A DNA stretch of 64,000 nucleotides from contig OY761822.1 of the NCBI GenBank assembly GCA_963664945.1, positions 1 to 64,000 of the forward strand, written 5' to 3'. The position numbers were made by a program, and so were the translations under genes. Of the stretch, positions 44,001 to 52,581 are shown piece by piece (the stretch's first letter is position 1; each line of letters begins with the position of its first letter). Source of the stretch: UBA6522 sp963664945. GTDB lineage: Bacteria; Pseudomonadota; Gammaproteobacteria; Steroidobacterales; Rariloculaceae. Below the pieces are notes generated by a model. The model had not been told where the DNA came from, made no database searches, and saw nothing but the letters and a program-made list of their open reading frames with translations.

Positions 44001-44196
44001 TCTGTTGGCAACGCAGCGCGAGCTACTGGAACGCTACCGGTTGACCGAGCGAATACGGCTTATTCCGATGACTCAGGGAAGGATTCGCGCAATCGAACGG
44101 AAATTCGCGCTTCAACTCGAGGGGCTGCGCCAGCAGGGCGAAATGACCTCTGCTGTGTCGGATGTTTGCTGCGGCGTTATCCGGCTGATCAACTAG
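41080..44196 (+). CDS. SNF2/RapA-like superfamily II helicase
   Basis: The ATG at 41080 overlaps the preceding stop (ATGA). The 1,038-residue protein starts with a small SH3/tudor-like region (YRVQWNDGFASWTPAYAFER, about residues 38-57). Then come the SNF2 motifs: ILIADEVGLGKTIEAGL (motif I, about 127-142), LLVIDEAHYLRNPE (II, about 247), VLLSATPVNNRAGD (III, about 277), LIVFSYFKATLNYL (IV, about 533) and SEIASEGVDLQFC plus IEQRIGRIDRIGQ (V-VI, about 595-630). The C-terminal 400 residues are helical and not recognised. SNF2 proteins translocate on duplex DNA and remodel bound complexes. It resembles RapA and DISARM DrmD in layout, but no other DISARM gene is present. Confidence 0.93.
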   Translation: MTEESGGVPAIEVVSVDDPGRRGRIVGGPRIRTDAAVYRVQWNDGFASWTPAYAFERLDSADEDVFTLLEERRFGRLNDLRRNLTFIQLSGRLANVVYSMDTTNTDFYPFQYKPVLTFLESPSNGILIADEVGLGKTIEAGLIWTELRARYDARRLLVVCPAMLRDKWVLELDSKFGIESSQLNASELARELKRNKQEIHDGRGYVCSLQGLRPPSGWRDTDKRTGRVELARLLEELTESEPTIDLLVIDEAHYLRNPETQSALLGRLLREVSEHVVLLSATPVNNRAGDLYQLLRLVDPDSFYDPKQFPQVLSANEPLIRARNLVLDTESTASQIHEQLQVARQHPLLEDNWQLQGLLSHDLEPEFLSEVANRVELANRIERINLLRHTISRTRKVEVHEWKVVRDAISHFVDLDADGPERNFYVNVTNAVRQYALRQDVSEGFLLSPPQRQMSSCMYAAARSWADRSSLSDVAGLLYEDLGAMDSPSNDVGPLIEFIANEVLPGFDIEALRKHDTKFERFRIIISRYLAEHPNEKLIVFSYFKATLNYLHERLSALNITPQVLHGDVAENKQAAIDRFRDSSDTRVLLTSEIASEGVDLQFCSLLVNYDLPWNPMKIEQRIGRIDRIGQRAEKVLIWNMGYADTIDERIYRRLLEKLNIFEHALGGMEVVLGELINELTSDLMSRELTREQEESRIEQTYIAAETVRQQQDELEANAGHLIAHGGYILERVRAAHEFRRRITELDLKVFVKDYLDRYVSGFEFLEDDSDPLLVAIRLPAEFATRLYGYMRTAHLQGKSRLAGGDTIRCQFLNKIERVTPRLEVISQFHPLIRFISNDLRRRSEAFYPLVAVSVPRLAAPDRTEAAYAFSCKRWSFTGLRADETLQARAIALNGNFQLLDADQSLDLLNAAKVEGSDWLSVAHEVSLDQIGTAFDKCDERLQTDYEIAKRDRTNENRDRVNLQQLTAARHRDRLLATQRELLERYRLTERIRLIPMTQGRIRAIERKFALQLEGLRQQGEMTSAVSDVCCGVIRLIN

Positions 44197-44206
44197 GAAG
44201 CGCAAT

Positions 44207-45622
44207 ATGGTGTGGAAGGCAATTTTTGGGCGATTCAAACGAGAATCTCACAAGACTGCACGCTACCCTAGCCAACTCATAAATGTAGAAGTCCCGCCCT
44301 CGAAAAAAAAGCAAGACCGTCCCATCCAGCTCGTCATCGGGCTCGACTTCGGCACGTCATTCAGCAAAGTGGTAGTGGGTGAATCCCGCGTGCGTTACGC
44401 GGTGCCATTCGACGACTACGCAATTGGCGGAAAAGCATTCTTGCTTCCCTCTGCCCTTTGCGTCTTGCACGACACTGGCGAGTGCCATCTTGGCACCGAC
44501 CGGAGTGGTGGGACGACGTTTGATGATCTCAAGATGCCGCTCATCGAGCGGGATTTTTCAGACGAAGTTAAGGCACGTGCAGCGGCGTATTTAGCGTTGG
44601 TATTAAGGCATACTCGCAATTGGCTGTTGGAGGCACACCGTTCAACCTACAAAGGCAGAAAGATCGAATGGTTTGTCAATGTTGGGCTGCCGACGAACAG
44701 TTTCGATGACGAGCAACTGATATCGGCCTATCTTGCCATCGCCCGGACCGCTTGGCGCGTAAGCGTGTTGCCGTGCGATGTGACTTTGCAAAAGGCATTG
44801 GCCTTGCTGAAGCAGGAGGCCAATCATCCAGGCAAACTGCTCCAAGAAGTCGCACCGCAGGACTTGCCGTACGACAGAATTCACGCGTTTCCGGAGTTTT
44901 CTGCCCAGCTTTCCGGTTATGTCCGTTCGCCGCGTCGTCGAGATGGGCTTCACGTTACTGTGGACGTGGGCGGCGGGACTTTGGATGTCACGGTGTTCAA
45001 CATCCATGAGAGCAATGGAGAGGACAGCTATCCGATATTTTCATGCCAAGTTCATCGACTTGGCGTGCGCTACCTGACTGCGGCCCGTCTTCAAGCGTTG
45101 AATAAGACTGCCGATCAAGCAAGCTCACCGTTTGACGATCTTCCGCCCAATGACGGTTTTAGGGAGAGATTCGGGATCACCAAGGGTCAACTCGAAAGCG
45201 CCGACCAGCCGTTCAAGAGAAGCGTTGCGGATGCAATTGCGGGCGCGCTACGCTACACGAGACAGCATCGTTATCCTACGGCACCGCAGTGGCACAGGCC
45301 ATCGTCGAACTACGGCGAGCCGTTGCCGGGGGTTTTCTGCGGAGGAGGCGCCTTGGCAGACTTCTACGCCGATCTACTACGTGGATTTGAGGGGCAAGAG
45401 CCACCGTTCAGGCTGCGTGCTTCCCGGTTGCCCGTACCCGATGATCTTCAAATCTCGGGCAATACTCCAAAGGATTACGCACGTATAGCCGTCGCCTACG
45501 GACTCTCGTTCGACCCCTTCGACATCGGCCAAATCAGGCGGATGAGTGAGATTGACGACGATGACGCTAATTCGTCTTTTTCAAAATACGAGAAACGCTA
45601 CATTGCAAAAGAACAAACGTGA
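44207..45622 (+). CDS. Hsp70/actin-fold ATPase
   Basis: The ATG follows the SNF2 stop by 10 bases. The 471-residue protein has the Hsp70/actin nucleotide fold: phosphate-1 loop VIGLDFGTSFSKVVVGE (residues 43-59), phosphate-2 loop VTVDVGGGTLDVTVF (about 249-263) and adenosine loop GVFCGGGALADFYA (about 376-389). There is no Hsp70 substrate-binding domain; the tail after residue 420 is short and charged. It is the third gene of a tight operon with two DNA helicases, so it may act as a nucleotide-dependent switch or scaffold for them. That role is inference. An IS630 element starts 31 bases after its stop. Confidence 0.92.
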   Translation: MVWKAIFGRFKRESHKTARYPSQLINVEVPPSKKKQDRPIQLVIGLDFGTSFSKVVVGESRVRYAVPFDDYAIGGKAFLLPSALCVLHDTGECHLGTDRSGGTTFDDLKMPLIERDFSDEVKARAAAYLALVLRHTRNWLLEAHRSTYKGRKIEWFVNVGLPTNSFDDEQLISAYLAIARTAWRVSVLPCDVTLQKALALLKQEANHPGKLLQEVAPQDLPYDRIHAFPEFSAQLSGYVRSPRRRDGLHVTVDVGGGTLDVTVFNIHESNGEDSYPIFSCQVHRLGVRYLTAARLQALNKTADQASSPFDDLPPNDGFRERFGITKGQLESADQPFKRSVADAIAGALRYTRQHRYPTAPQWHRPSSNYGEPLPGVFCGGGALADFYADLLRGFEGQEPPFRLRASRLPVPDDLQISGNTPKDYARIAVAYGLSFDPFDIGQIRRMSEIDDDDANSSFSKYEKRYIAKEQT

Positions 45623-45652
45623 GAATCAAATTCCGGGATGTACGACATGCTA

Positions 45653-46842
45653 GTGTAGTGTCTCTTAAATGCATTGACATAATGAACGGGGCTTGGCATG
45701 CTCGCGCACATGGCCCGTCCGATTCGTCCGTTGAGCATCACGCCGGAGCAGCGGGAGAGGCTGCGAGCGGTGACCCAACGTCCCACCGCGACGCGCCGGG
45801 ACCATCAGCGCGCCTCGATCGTTCTGCATCGCGCGGAGGGATTGAGCCAGGCGGCCACGGCGCTGAAGCTCGGCGTCAGCCGCGCGGTCGTGATCAAGTG
45901 GGAGGCGCGTTTTCGCGCGTCGGGGACGGCGGGTCTGGCCGACGCCAAGGGCCGGGGGCGCAAGCCGGTCATCGATCCGAAGGTTCGCGAGCGGATCGTC
46001 CTCGGGGCGACGCGCCCGCCGCCGAACCGCACCCGCTGGTCGGTGCGCGGCATGGCCGAGGCGACCGGGGTGTCCAAGGCGACGGTGCAACGGTTGTGGA
46101 GCGCCAACGACATCAAGCCGCATGTGACCCGGACGTTCAAACTGTCCAACGACAAGCAGTTCGAGAAGAAGTTCTGGGACGTGCTCGGGTTGTATCTGGA
46201 CCCGCCGGAGCGCGCGCTGGTGCTGTGCTGCGACGAGAAAAGCCAGTGCCAGGCCCTGGAACGCACCCAACCCGGCTTTCCCGTCATGCGCGGCCACACC
46301 CGCACGCGCACGCACGACTACAAACGCCACGGCACCGTCACGCTGTTCGCCGCGCTGTCGTATCTGGACGGCAAGATCTTCAGCCAGACCGCCGCCCGGC
46401 ACACGCATCGGCAGTGGTTGGCATTCCTCAAACACCTCAACCGGGAGGCGCCGGTCGGGGCGGGCTTGCACCTGATCGTCGACAATTACGCGACCCACAA
46501 GCACGCCAAGGTGAAGTCCTGGATCAAGTGGCACAACCAGCGCCACCGCAAGGCGCACGGCATCGACCGCGTGGTGCTGCATTTCACCCCCACCTCCAGC
46601 TCGTGGATGAACCTCGTGGAGCGGTTCTTCCGCGACCTCACGCAGGACGTCGTGCGCCACGGCAGCTTCACCAGCGTCGGCGAACTGGTCGAGGCCATCA
46701 ACGCCTACCTGGCCGAACACAACCTGAATCCCAAGCGGTACGTCTGGCGCCAATCCGGACAGGACATCCTGGCCAAAATCCAACGCGCTCGAAAGGCCCA
46801 AGAAGCAATTCATAACATTTAGTCATTTAAGAGACAGTACAC
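45653..46842 (+). mobile_element. IS630-family element, copy 1 (1,190 bp)
   Basis: The element is bounded by TA dinucleotides at 45651-45652 and 46843-46844, the target duplication expected for IS630. Its ends are inverted: GTGTAGTGTCTCTTAAAT at the left and the complement GTGTACTGTCTCTTAAAT at the right, with one mismatch in the first 18 bases. It encodes one transposase in the plus orientation. It sits between the Hsp70-like gene and the TM0106-type nuclease-helicase gene and does not break either. Without it those genes would be about 64 bases apart. A second copy of exactly the same length is at 58386-59575. Confidence 0.95.
45710..46822 (+). CDS. IS630-family transposase (copy 1)
   Basis: I chose the ATG at 45710 because it aligns with the start of copy 2; an in-frame ATG lies four codons earlier. 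The 370-residue protein has an N-terminal helix-turn-helix region (RAEGLSQAATALKLGVSRAVVIKWE, about residues 39-63). A DDE catalytic domain follows: LVLCCDEKSQCQALERTQPG (first Asp, about 170), LHLIVDNYATHKHAKVKSW (second Asp, about 260) and TSSSWMNLVERFFRDLT (Glu, about 300). It moves the surrounding element. The reading frame is intact. It is clearly related to, but not identical with, the transposase of copy 2. Confidence 0.95.
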   Translation: MARPIRPLSITPEQRERLRAVTQRPTATRRDHQRASIVLHRAEGLSQAATALKLGVSRAVVIKWEARFRASGTAGLADAKGRGRKPVIDPKVRERIVLGATRPPPNRTRWSVRGMAEATGVSKATVQRLWSANDIKPHVTRTFKLSNDKQFEKKFWDVLGLYLDPPERALVLCCDEKSQCQALERTQPGFPVMRGHTRTRTHDYKRHGTVTLFAALSYLDGKIFSQTAARHTHRQWLAFLKHLNREAPVGAGLHLIVDNYATHKHAKVKSWIKWHNQRHRKAHGIDRVVLHFTPTSSSWMNLVERFFRDLTQDVVRHGSFTSVGELVEAINAYLAEHNLNPKRYVWRQSGQDILAKIQRARKAQEAIHNI

Positions 46843-46878
46843 TAGCTCTCAATCCGTCTGACTGAGAAACTGGCGCAC

Positions 46879-49800
46879 ATGCGAATCCACGACGGAACCC
46901 TGCACTTCAGCGCCACCGATCTGGCCGGCCACCTGAGCTGCGCGCATCTCACCGCGTTGAACGCCGCAGTCGCCAGGGGCACGCGGGACAAGCCGAAATT
47001 CTGGGACCCACTACGAGACATCCTCCGCGCTCGCGGCAACCTGCACGAGGAAGCCTATCTCGACCACCTTGACCGCATGGGCCACGAAATAGTGCAGATC
47101 GAGGACCTTGGCCTGAATCGGCAATCGGCCGACCAGACAGTAGCCGCCATGCGTGATGGTGTCGCGGTTATCAGCCAGGGTGTGTTGCTGCATGAGCGTT
47201 GGGGCGGCCGGGCCGACATACTCTGGCGCATCGACAAACCCAGCGAGCTCGGCGACTGGTCCTATGAAGTGGTCGACACGAAGCTGGCCAGGGAGACCAG
47301 CGGCGCGAGCGCCCTGCAGTTGTGCCTTTACGCGGACCTGGTCGCCAAGGTACAGGGTGTCGTACCGGAGTTCATCCACGTTGTCACACCCTGGACGGAC
47401 TTCGAACCGCAAACGTATCGGACAAGCGACTTCTTCGCCTATTACCGGCTCGTCAAGCGAAGCCTCGAAGCATCCGTGTCGAACGACGGCGAGATGCAGA
47501 CCTATCCCGATCCCAAGCTGCATTGCGACATTTGCCGTTGGCGGAAAATCTGCGATGCTCGCCGCCGGGCAGACGATCATCTTTGCCTTGTGGCTGGATC
47601 CACAAAACCGCAGATCAAGGAACTTCGGCGTCGGGACGTCGATACCGTGGAGGCGCTGGCAGCCATGCCGCTTCCGCTGCAATGGAAGCCGGAGCGCGGA
47701 GCGATTCAGACCTACGAGCGGCTTCGCGAGCAGGCCCGCGTGCAGGTAGCCGGCCGCCGGTCGGGTGAGCCGGTCTACGAAGCCTTGGAACCTGAACCGG
47801 GTTTCGGATTGGCGCGCTTGCCGGCGCCGTCGGCGGGCGATGTGTTCTTCGATCTGGAAGGCGATCCTTTCTGCGGCGACGGCGGGCTCGAATACCTGTT
47901 CGGATGGGTGAACCTGAGTTTCCAGGGAGAAGCGCACTACACGGCCCATTGGGCGTTGTCCCGTGAGGAGGAGAAGAGTGCCTTTGAGGCATTCGTGGAC
48001 TTCATCAACGCGCGCTGGCAGCAACATCCGGACATGCGCATCTACCACTTTGGGGGCTACGAGCCCGGTGCGCTAAAGCGCCTGATGGGCCGATACGCCA
48101 CACGCGAAGAAGACATCGACCGCATGTTGCGCGCCGGGATGTTCGTCGACCTGCTCGGAGTCGTGCGGGGCGGCATCCGGGCGAGCGTGGAAAGCTATTC
48201 GCTCAAGGATCTCGAGCAGTTCCACGGATTCCAGAGAGACGTGGACCTGCCCGATGCCAACCACGCCTTGGCCCACGTCCAAGCTTGCCTCGAGACGGAC
48301 GATATTGAGGGGCTGACCGACGACGGCAAGTCGACGGTACAGGCCTATAACCGGGACGACTGCAATTCGACCCGAAGTCTCCGGGACTGGCTGGAAAATG
48401 TCCGCTCCCTCCTCATTGCTGAAGGCGCAAGGATAGATCGGCCGGCGTTCGGCGAAGGCGATCCCAGCGCGGCTATCAGCGAGTGGCAGCAGAAAATCGA
48501 CCTGCTGAATGCGCGCTTGACTGAAGATGTGCCGGTAGACATCGAAGATCGCACGACAGAACAGCAGGCGCGCTGGATCCTTGCGAACATCGCCGACTGG
48601 CACCGTCGGGAGGACAAGTCGGTCTGGTGGGAGTATTTCCGGCTACGCGAACTCTCCGCCGATGACCTGCTGGGCGAGCGCGGCGCACTGGCCGGGTTGG
48701 AACATGTAGCTACGGTCGGCGGGACATTTGCGGTGCCCATGGATCGATACCGGTTTCCGGCGCAGGAAACCGACCTTCGGGACGGAATGACGTTGAAGAG
48801 CGTGGGTGGAGGTAGTTTCGGCAGATTGGAAAAAATCGCCTTTAGCGAGCGGACCGTCGACATCAGGAAGAGCAAGGTCACCGCACTCGATCACCCGCCG
48901 GCCGTCTTTGCCCACGATTACGTCAACACGAAGGTTCTCGCGCATTCGCTGCTGCGGATCGCAGCAGATGTTGCGGGGAACGGGATCGTCGGCGACGGCG
49001 GCAAGTATCGTGCAGCCCGCGACCTGCTGCTCAGAGCACGTCCGCGCACTGGCGGCGCGCCGTTGCGCCGTGCCGGTGAAACCACCGTGGAGTCGGCGGT
49101 CAGGATCGCGCCCCTGTTGCAGGGCGGTGTCCTGCCGATACAAGGCCCGCCCGGGGCGGGAAAGACGTATACGGGTGCGAGGATGATATGCGCTCTTGTA
49201 GCGGCAGGTGCGAGAGTCGGTATCACGGCCAACAGCCACAAGGTGATCCGCAACCTGCTCGACGAGGTGCTGAAGGCCTCGAACGAGACAGGAGCCAGCC
49301 TTTCTGCCGTACAAAAGGTCTCAAAGGCAGAAGAAAATCTTCCCCGCCTTCAATTCACCACCAAGAACCCCGATGTCTTTCAGGCCCTTGGGCGTCATTG
49401 CCAGGTCGCTGGGGGCACTGCGTGGCTCTGGTCGCGACCGGAGGCCGAGGGCTCCGTTGACGTGTTGGTCGTGGACGAAGCCGCGCAGATGTCGTTGGCT
49501 AATGTCCTTGCCATCTCTCATGCGGGCGCCAGTATCGTGCTGCTCGGTGACCCGCAACAACTGGAGCAACCCATTCAGGGCAACCATCCCGATGGGACGG
49601 CAGTGTCTGCGCTCGATCATATTTTGGCGGGAAACCAGACCATCCCGGACGATCGCGGTCTGTTCCTGGAGCAAACATGGCGGCTCCACCCGAAGATCAG
49701 CGAATTCACCAGTGAGATGTTCTATGAAGGCCGGCTTGAGTCTCGTCCCGGTCTTGAGAATCAGCGCATCGTCTCGAACGGCCCGATCCAGGGTAGCGGA

Positions 49801-50286
49801 CTGCGCTTCGTTCCCGTCGAACACGACGGCAACCAGAGTTCGTCGCCGGAGGAGGCGGAAGCGGTATCTGCGCTGGTGAAGCGTTTTCTCGATGAACCTG
49901 CAAGCTGGATCGACCGGCGAGGCAACCAGCGCCCACTCGGACTGGACAACATTCTCATAATCGCGCCCTACAACGCACAGGTCTTCGAACTGCAACAGCG
50001 GCTGCCCGGCGCGCGCATCGGTACCGTAGACAAATTCCAAGGCCAGGAAGCGCCTGTCGTTATCTACTCCATGGCAACATCGACACCGGCGGAGGCGCCA
50101 CACGGTATGGAGTTTCTATACAGCCTTAACCGATTCAATGTGGCCACCTCAAGGGCGCGATCCCTCAGCGTGCTTGTGGCAAACCCGGCATTGTTTTCGC
50201 CCGAATGCCGCGCATCCCGGCAAATGAAACTGGCTAACGCATTTTGTCGTTACCAAGAACTTTCCGAGACGCTCCGCAAATGGTAG
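46879..50286 (+). CDS. TM0106-family RecB-like nuclease with superfamily I helicase
   Basis: The 1,135-residue protein has several domains. An N-terminal RecB-like nuclease (residues 1-250) has SCAHLTALN near 21, YEVVDTKLA near 130 and CDICRWRKIC near 216; the cysteines could hold an Fe-S cluster. A DEDD-type exonuclease-like domain (VFFDLEGDPFC about 322; SVESYSLKDLEQF about 440; YNRDDCNSTRSL) follows. Then comes a Dna2/Upf1-like helicase with IQGPPGAGKTYTGA (about 755), LVVDEAAQMSL (about 865), GDPQQLEQP and VDKFQGQEAPVVIYS (about 1050). Such proteins process DNA ends and often sit in defence islands. The IS630 insertion just upstream may have cut it off from the promoter of the Hsp70-like operon. 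Confidence 0.93.
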   Translation: MRIHDGTLHFSATDLAGHLSCAHLTALNAAVARGTRDKPKFWDPLRDILRARGNLHEEAYLDHLDRMGHEIVQIEDLGLNRQSADQTVAAMRDGVAVISQGVLLHERWGGRADILWRIDKPSELGDWSYEVVDTKLARETSGASALQLCLYADLVAKVQGVVPEFIHVVTPWTDFEPQTYRTSDFFAYYRLVKRSLEASVSNDGEMQTYPDPKLHCDICRWRKICDARRRADDHLCLVAGSTKPQIKELRRRDVDTVEALAAMPLPLQWKPERGAIQTYERLREQARVQVAGRRSGEPVYEALEPEPGFGLARLPAPSAGDVFFDLEGDPFCGDGGLEYLFGWVNLSFQGEAHYTAHWALSREEEKSAFEAFVDFINARWQQHPDMRIYHFGGYEPGALKRLMGRYATREEDIDRMLRAGMFVDLLGVVRGGIRASVESYSLKDLEQFHGFQRDVDLPDANHALAHVQACLETDDIEGLTDDGKSTVQAYNRDDCNSTRSLRDWLENVRSLLIAEGARIDRPAFGEGDPSAAISEWQQKIDLLNARLTEDVPVDIEDRTTEQQARWILANIADWHRREDKSVWWEYFRLRELSADDLLGERGALAGLEHVATVGGTFAVPMDRYRFPAQETDLRDGMTLKSVGGGSFGRLEKIAFSERTVDIRKSKVTALDHPPAVFAHDYVNTKVLAHSLLRIAADVAGNGIVGDGGKYRAARDLLLRARPRTGGAPLRRAGETTVESAVRIAPLLQGGVLPIQGPPGAGKTYTGARMICALVAAGARVGITANSHKVIRNLLDEVLKASNETGASLSAVQKVSKAEENLPRLQFTTKNPDVFQALGRHCQVAGGTAWLWSRPEAEGSVDVLVVDEAAQMSLANVLAISHAGASIVLLGDPQQLEQPIQGNHPDGTAVSALDHILAGNQTIPDDRGLFLEQTWRLHPKISEFTSEMFYEGRLESRPGLENQRIVSNGPIQGSGLRFVPVEHDGNQSSSPEEAEAVSALVKRFLDEPASWIDRRGNQRPLGLDNILIIAPYNAQVFELQQRLPGARIGTVDKFQGQEAPVVIYSMATSTPAEAPHGMEFLYSLNRFNVATSRARSLSVLVANPALFSPECRASRQMKLANAFCRYQELSETLRKW

Positions 50287-50288
50287 CG

Positions 50289-50651
50289 CTAGGAAAGATA
50301 TTCGATCAATTCGAATACCAGACTGCCCGCGCATCCTTCGTCCGTTAGGAAGCATCTGGATAAGCTTACGGGATCGTCCGGATCGTCGACATAGACGGGC
50401 TTACCTGAGGTGTGGCGTTCACGAACGATTTCTCGTCTTGCCTCAATGGTTTCCTCAGGGCCCAGTTCGTGGGCCAGACCTCGTCTGAGTACCCGACCTC
50501 CTTCGCAGCCCTCGCTTGCCGCGTCGACCACCGAATCGCCGTAGATAATTTCATGGGCCTCCCCTAAGATGTTGCCCCTCGCATGAGACGAAAACGAGTA
50601 ATGGAATGATTGAGACTCTCGCGATTCGTAGGTACCGCGGTTTCGAGTCAT
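50289..50651 (-). CDS. Uncertain small ORF between divergent genes
   Basis: The 319-base gap between the nuclease-helicase and the AAA gene contains one long minus-strand frame with EAHEIIYGDSVVDAASEGCE and a C-terminal CFLTDEGCAGSLVFELIEYL. In another frame an ATG at 50554 has a good ribosome site (GGGGAGG) but gives only 62 residues. One of the two may be a real small protein, or the region may be a frameshifted remnant. It overlaps the start of the AAA gene on the other strand. I do not recognise either product. Confidence 0.25.
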   Translation of the reverse strand: MTRNRGTYESRESQSFHYSFSSHARGNILGEAHEIIYGDSVVDAASEGCEGGRVLRRGLAHELGPEETIEARREIVRERHTSGKPVYVDDPDDPVSLSRCFLTDEGCAGSLVFELIEYLS

Positions 50652-51715
50652 ATCGGCTGGCCGACTTGGCGAGAGTCAATCTCATCGTCGGCAAGAACAA
50701 TTGCGGAAAAACGTCGATTCTCGAAGCCATCGAGCTCTTGGTGTCCGGTGGAAGTCCTACTGTCTTCCAAAGCTTGGCTAGAAGGCGTAGCGAATATAGT
50801 ACCCAATACACCACCCGGCCCTATGGTTGGGCGATGGATTTCTCGCACGTATTTTTCGGTCATTCGTTCGACCGTGGTGCCTCGTTTGACCTATCGTCGG
50901 ACAATGGCGGACGCTCGCTGGCCGTAGAGGTCGCCGCGCTTGAGGAAGGAGGTGAGGAAGCCCAATTGTGGGATTCAAGGATCAAACAACAGGTATTGCC
51001 CGCGCTATTTGAGCAAGACGAAGACGCCGCGCCGATGTATGCTTTGAGCATTGACGCGAGCGCGCACGGAGAAACAGTCGTATTGCCTGCGCTGGACAGC
51101 GGTACCGTAATCTTTAGCCGTCTTCCCGCTTCCATGCGCCACCGGTATTCCGGAGCCCCAGTTCACTTTATGACCCTTGATTCCTTTGATCCTACATCCA
51201 TGGGCCAGATGTGGGATACAGCCCTCTCGGAGAGCCTCGAAGGGGAAATTGTCGAGGACATGAAACTCTTGGAACCTTCGCTCAATTCCATTCATTTTCT
51301 GACAGACGCTCGCTCTGGAAACGGCATTCTTCTAGGTTTTGTCAATGGTGGACGAAGGATGCCGATCGCCACTTACGGAGATGGTATGCGTCGGCTACTG
51401 GCACTCAGGCTCGCCTTTGTGGGAACCGCGAACGGATTTCTGCTTGTCGATGAAATCGATACAGGACTACATTGGACGGTCATGGAAGAAATGTGGAAAT
51501 TCGTTATAGAAGTAGCCCGCAAGAACCGCGTTCAGATTTTTGCAACCACACACAGCTACGATTGCATTCGTGGTCTTGCGTCACTGATTCAGTCCCAAAC
51601 TGATCTTACAGACCAAGTTTGCATTCAGAAGGTGGATACTTCTCTTAAGCAGGCAGTGTGTCTGCGGGGGGAACAAGTAAAGGTTGCGGTGGAGCAGGAC
51701 ATTGAGGTTCGCTGA
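50606..51715 (+). CDS. OLD/AbiL-like AAA ATPase
   Basis: The 369-residue ABC-type ATPase starts IETLAIRRYRGFESYRLADL and has Walker A VGKNNCGKTSILEAIELL (residues 28-45). The signature region is ATYGDGMRRLLALRLAF (about 252), Walker B is NGFLLVDEIDTGLHW (about 275-289) and the H-loop ATTHSYDCIRG (about 313). This is the layout of the OLD-family ATPase part, also found as the separate AriA-like or AbiLi-like subunit. Its TGA shares one base with the ATG of the DUF3226 Toprim-like gene, so the two form a split OLD nuclease. Phage defence is the probable role by family. Confidence 0.9.
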   Translation: MIETLAIRRYRGFESYRLADLARVNLIVGKNNCGKTSILEAIELLVSGGSPTVFQSLARRRSEYSTQYTTRPYGWAMDFSHVFFGHSFDRGASFDLSSDNGGRSLAVEVAALEEGGEEAQLWDSRIKQQVLPALFEQDEDAAPMYALSIDASAHGETVVLPALDSGTVIFSRLPASMRHRYSGAPVHFMTLDSFDPTSMGQMWDTALSESLEGEIVEDMKLLEPSLNSIHFLTDARSGNGILLGFVNGGRRMPIATYGDGMRRLLALRLAFVGTANGFLLVDEIDTGLHWTVMEEMWKFVIEVARKNRVQIFATTHSYDCIRGLASLIQSQTDLTDQVCIQKVDTSLKQAVCLRGEQVKVAVEQDIEVR

Positions 51716-52386
51716 TGGCTACCCCTGACCGACCCAATTTACACGTCGAAGGTGTGAACGATGTCCATACCATCAAACACCTCTTGTCCAGACACGGTTT
51801 CGATTGTCCGACGAAAAGCGGTCCAGGTAGCGAGGATAAATTCTCAGATAACGTTCCTTTGATCAAAGCCGCCGGAGACAAGGGTAAAGTTCTTGCCGCA
51901 ATTGAAACTGCTGTGCTTGTCAGCAACGGTCGATCTGTGGGTTTCGTCTTGGATGCTGATGAGGTTCCCGAAAATAGATGGCAGGCAGTCCGAGACAGGC
52001 TAAACAAGTTTGATCTGGATCTCCCGGATGACTTGCCTCAGGATGGATTTGTTGATGACATTTCTGCGTTAAAGGTTCGCGTCGGCGTGTGGTTGATGCC
52101 AGACAATCAAAGAAGCGGCGCATTGGAAGAGTTCTTGCAAGATCTTGTCGACGCAGAGGATCGACTTTATCCTATTGCAATCTGTTCGACCGAGAAGGCT
52201 AGGGCGGAGGGGGCTGGTTTTTCCGACAGCAGCAGAAATAAAGCTGTTCTTCACGCATGGCTCGCATGGCAGAGTACTCCCGGATTGCCTTACGGAGCTG
52301 CTGTAGGAGCCAAGTACTTCCGCGACGATAGCCCTGCCGCGCTGGCGTTCGTAGAGTGGTACAAGAAACTGTTCGGCGACGGTTGA
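51715..52386 (+). CDS. DUF3226 Toprim-like effector partner
   Basis: The 223-residue protein starts one base inside the ATPase stop. HVEGVNDVHTIKHLLSRHG (about residues 9-27) carries the Toprim Glu, GFVLDADEVPENRW (about 81) the D-x-D, and VGVWLMPDNQRSGALEEFL (about 122) the later acidic residues of DUF3226. Toprim domains cut or nick nucleic acid. With the upstream ATPase it resembles PARIS (AriA + AriB) and other split OLD systems, but AriB carries DUF4435 rather than DUF3226. The reading frame is intact. Confidence 0.88.
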   Translation: MATPDRPNLHVEGVNDVHTIKHLLSRHGFDCPTKSGPGSEDKFSDNVPLIKAAGDKGKVLAAIETAVLVSNGRSVGFVLDADEVPENRWQAVRDRLNKFDLDLPDDLPQDGFVDDISALKVRVGVWLMPDNQRSGALEEFLQDLVDAEDRLYPIAICSTEKARAEGAGFSDSSRNKAVLHAWLAWQSTPGLPYGAAVGAKYFRDDSPAALAFVEWYKKLFGDG

Positions 52387-52581
52387 GATTTTCCGGTACA
52401 CCGTATAGCGCAGCGTATTCTCCAGACTCTCGAACGCCACCTCACCGGTCGTAGTCCGCGAGCGTTGCCTCAGGCGATGATGCAACACCAGGGGCAGGTA
52501 CTGTTTCAACCAGTACAGGCCGACGGCCCCGAATGGGATGTCCACGTAGTCGTCCGTGCGTTCGGCACCACGTGCATGGGG

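Noticed and set aside
41080..44196. DISARM system based on the SNF2 protein
   Set aside because: No DrmA, DrmB, DrmC or DNA methyltransferase gene lies near it, and the neighbours (RecD-like and Hsp70-like) are not DISARM parts.
52069..52545. Minus-strand frame opposite the Toprim gene
   Set aside because: Most of it is the mirror of the DUF3226 gene; only the non-overlapping part near 52.4-52.5 kb might be a remnant, and it is too short to identify.
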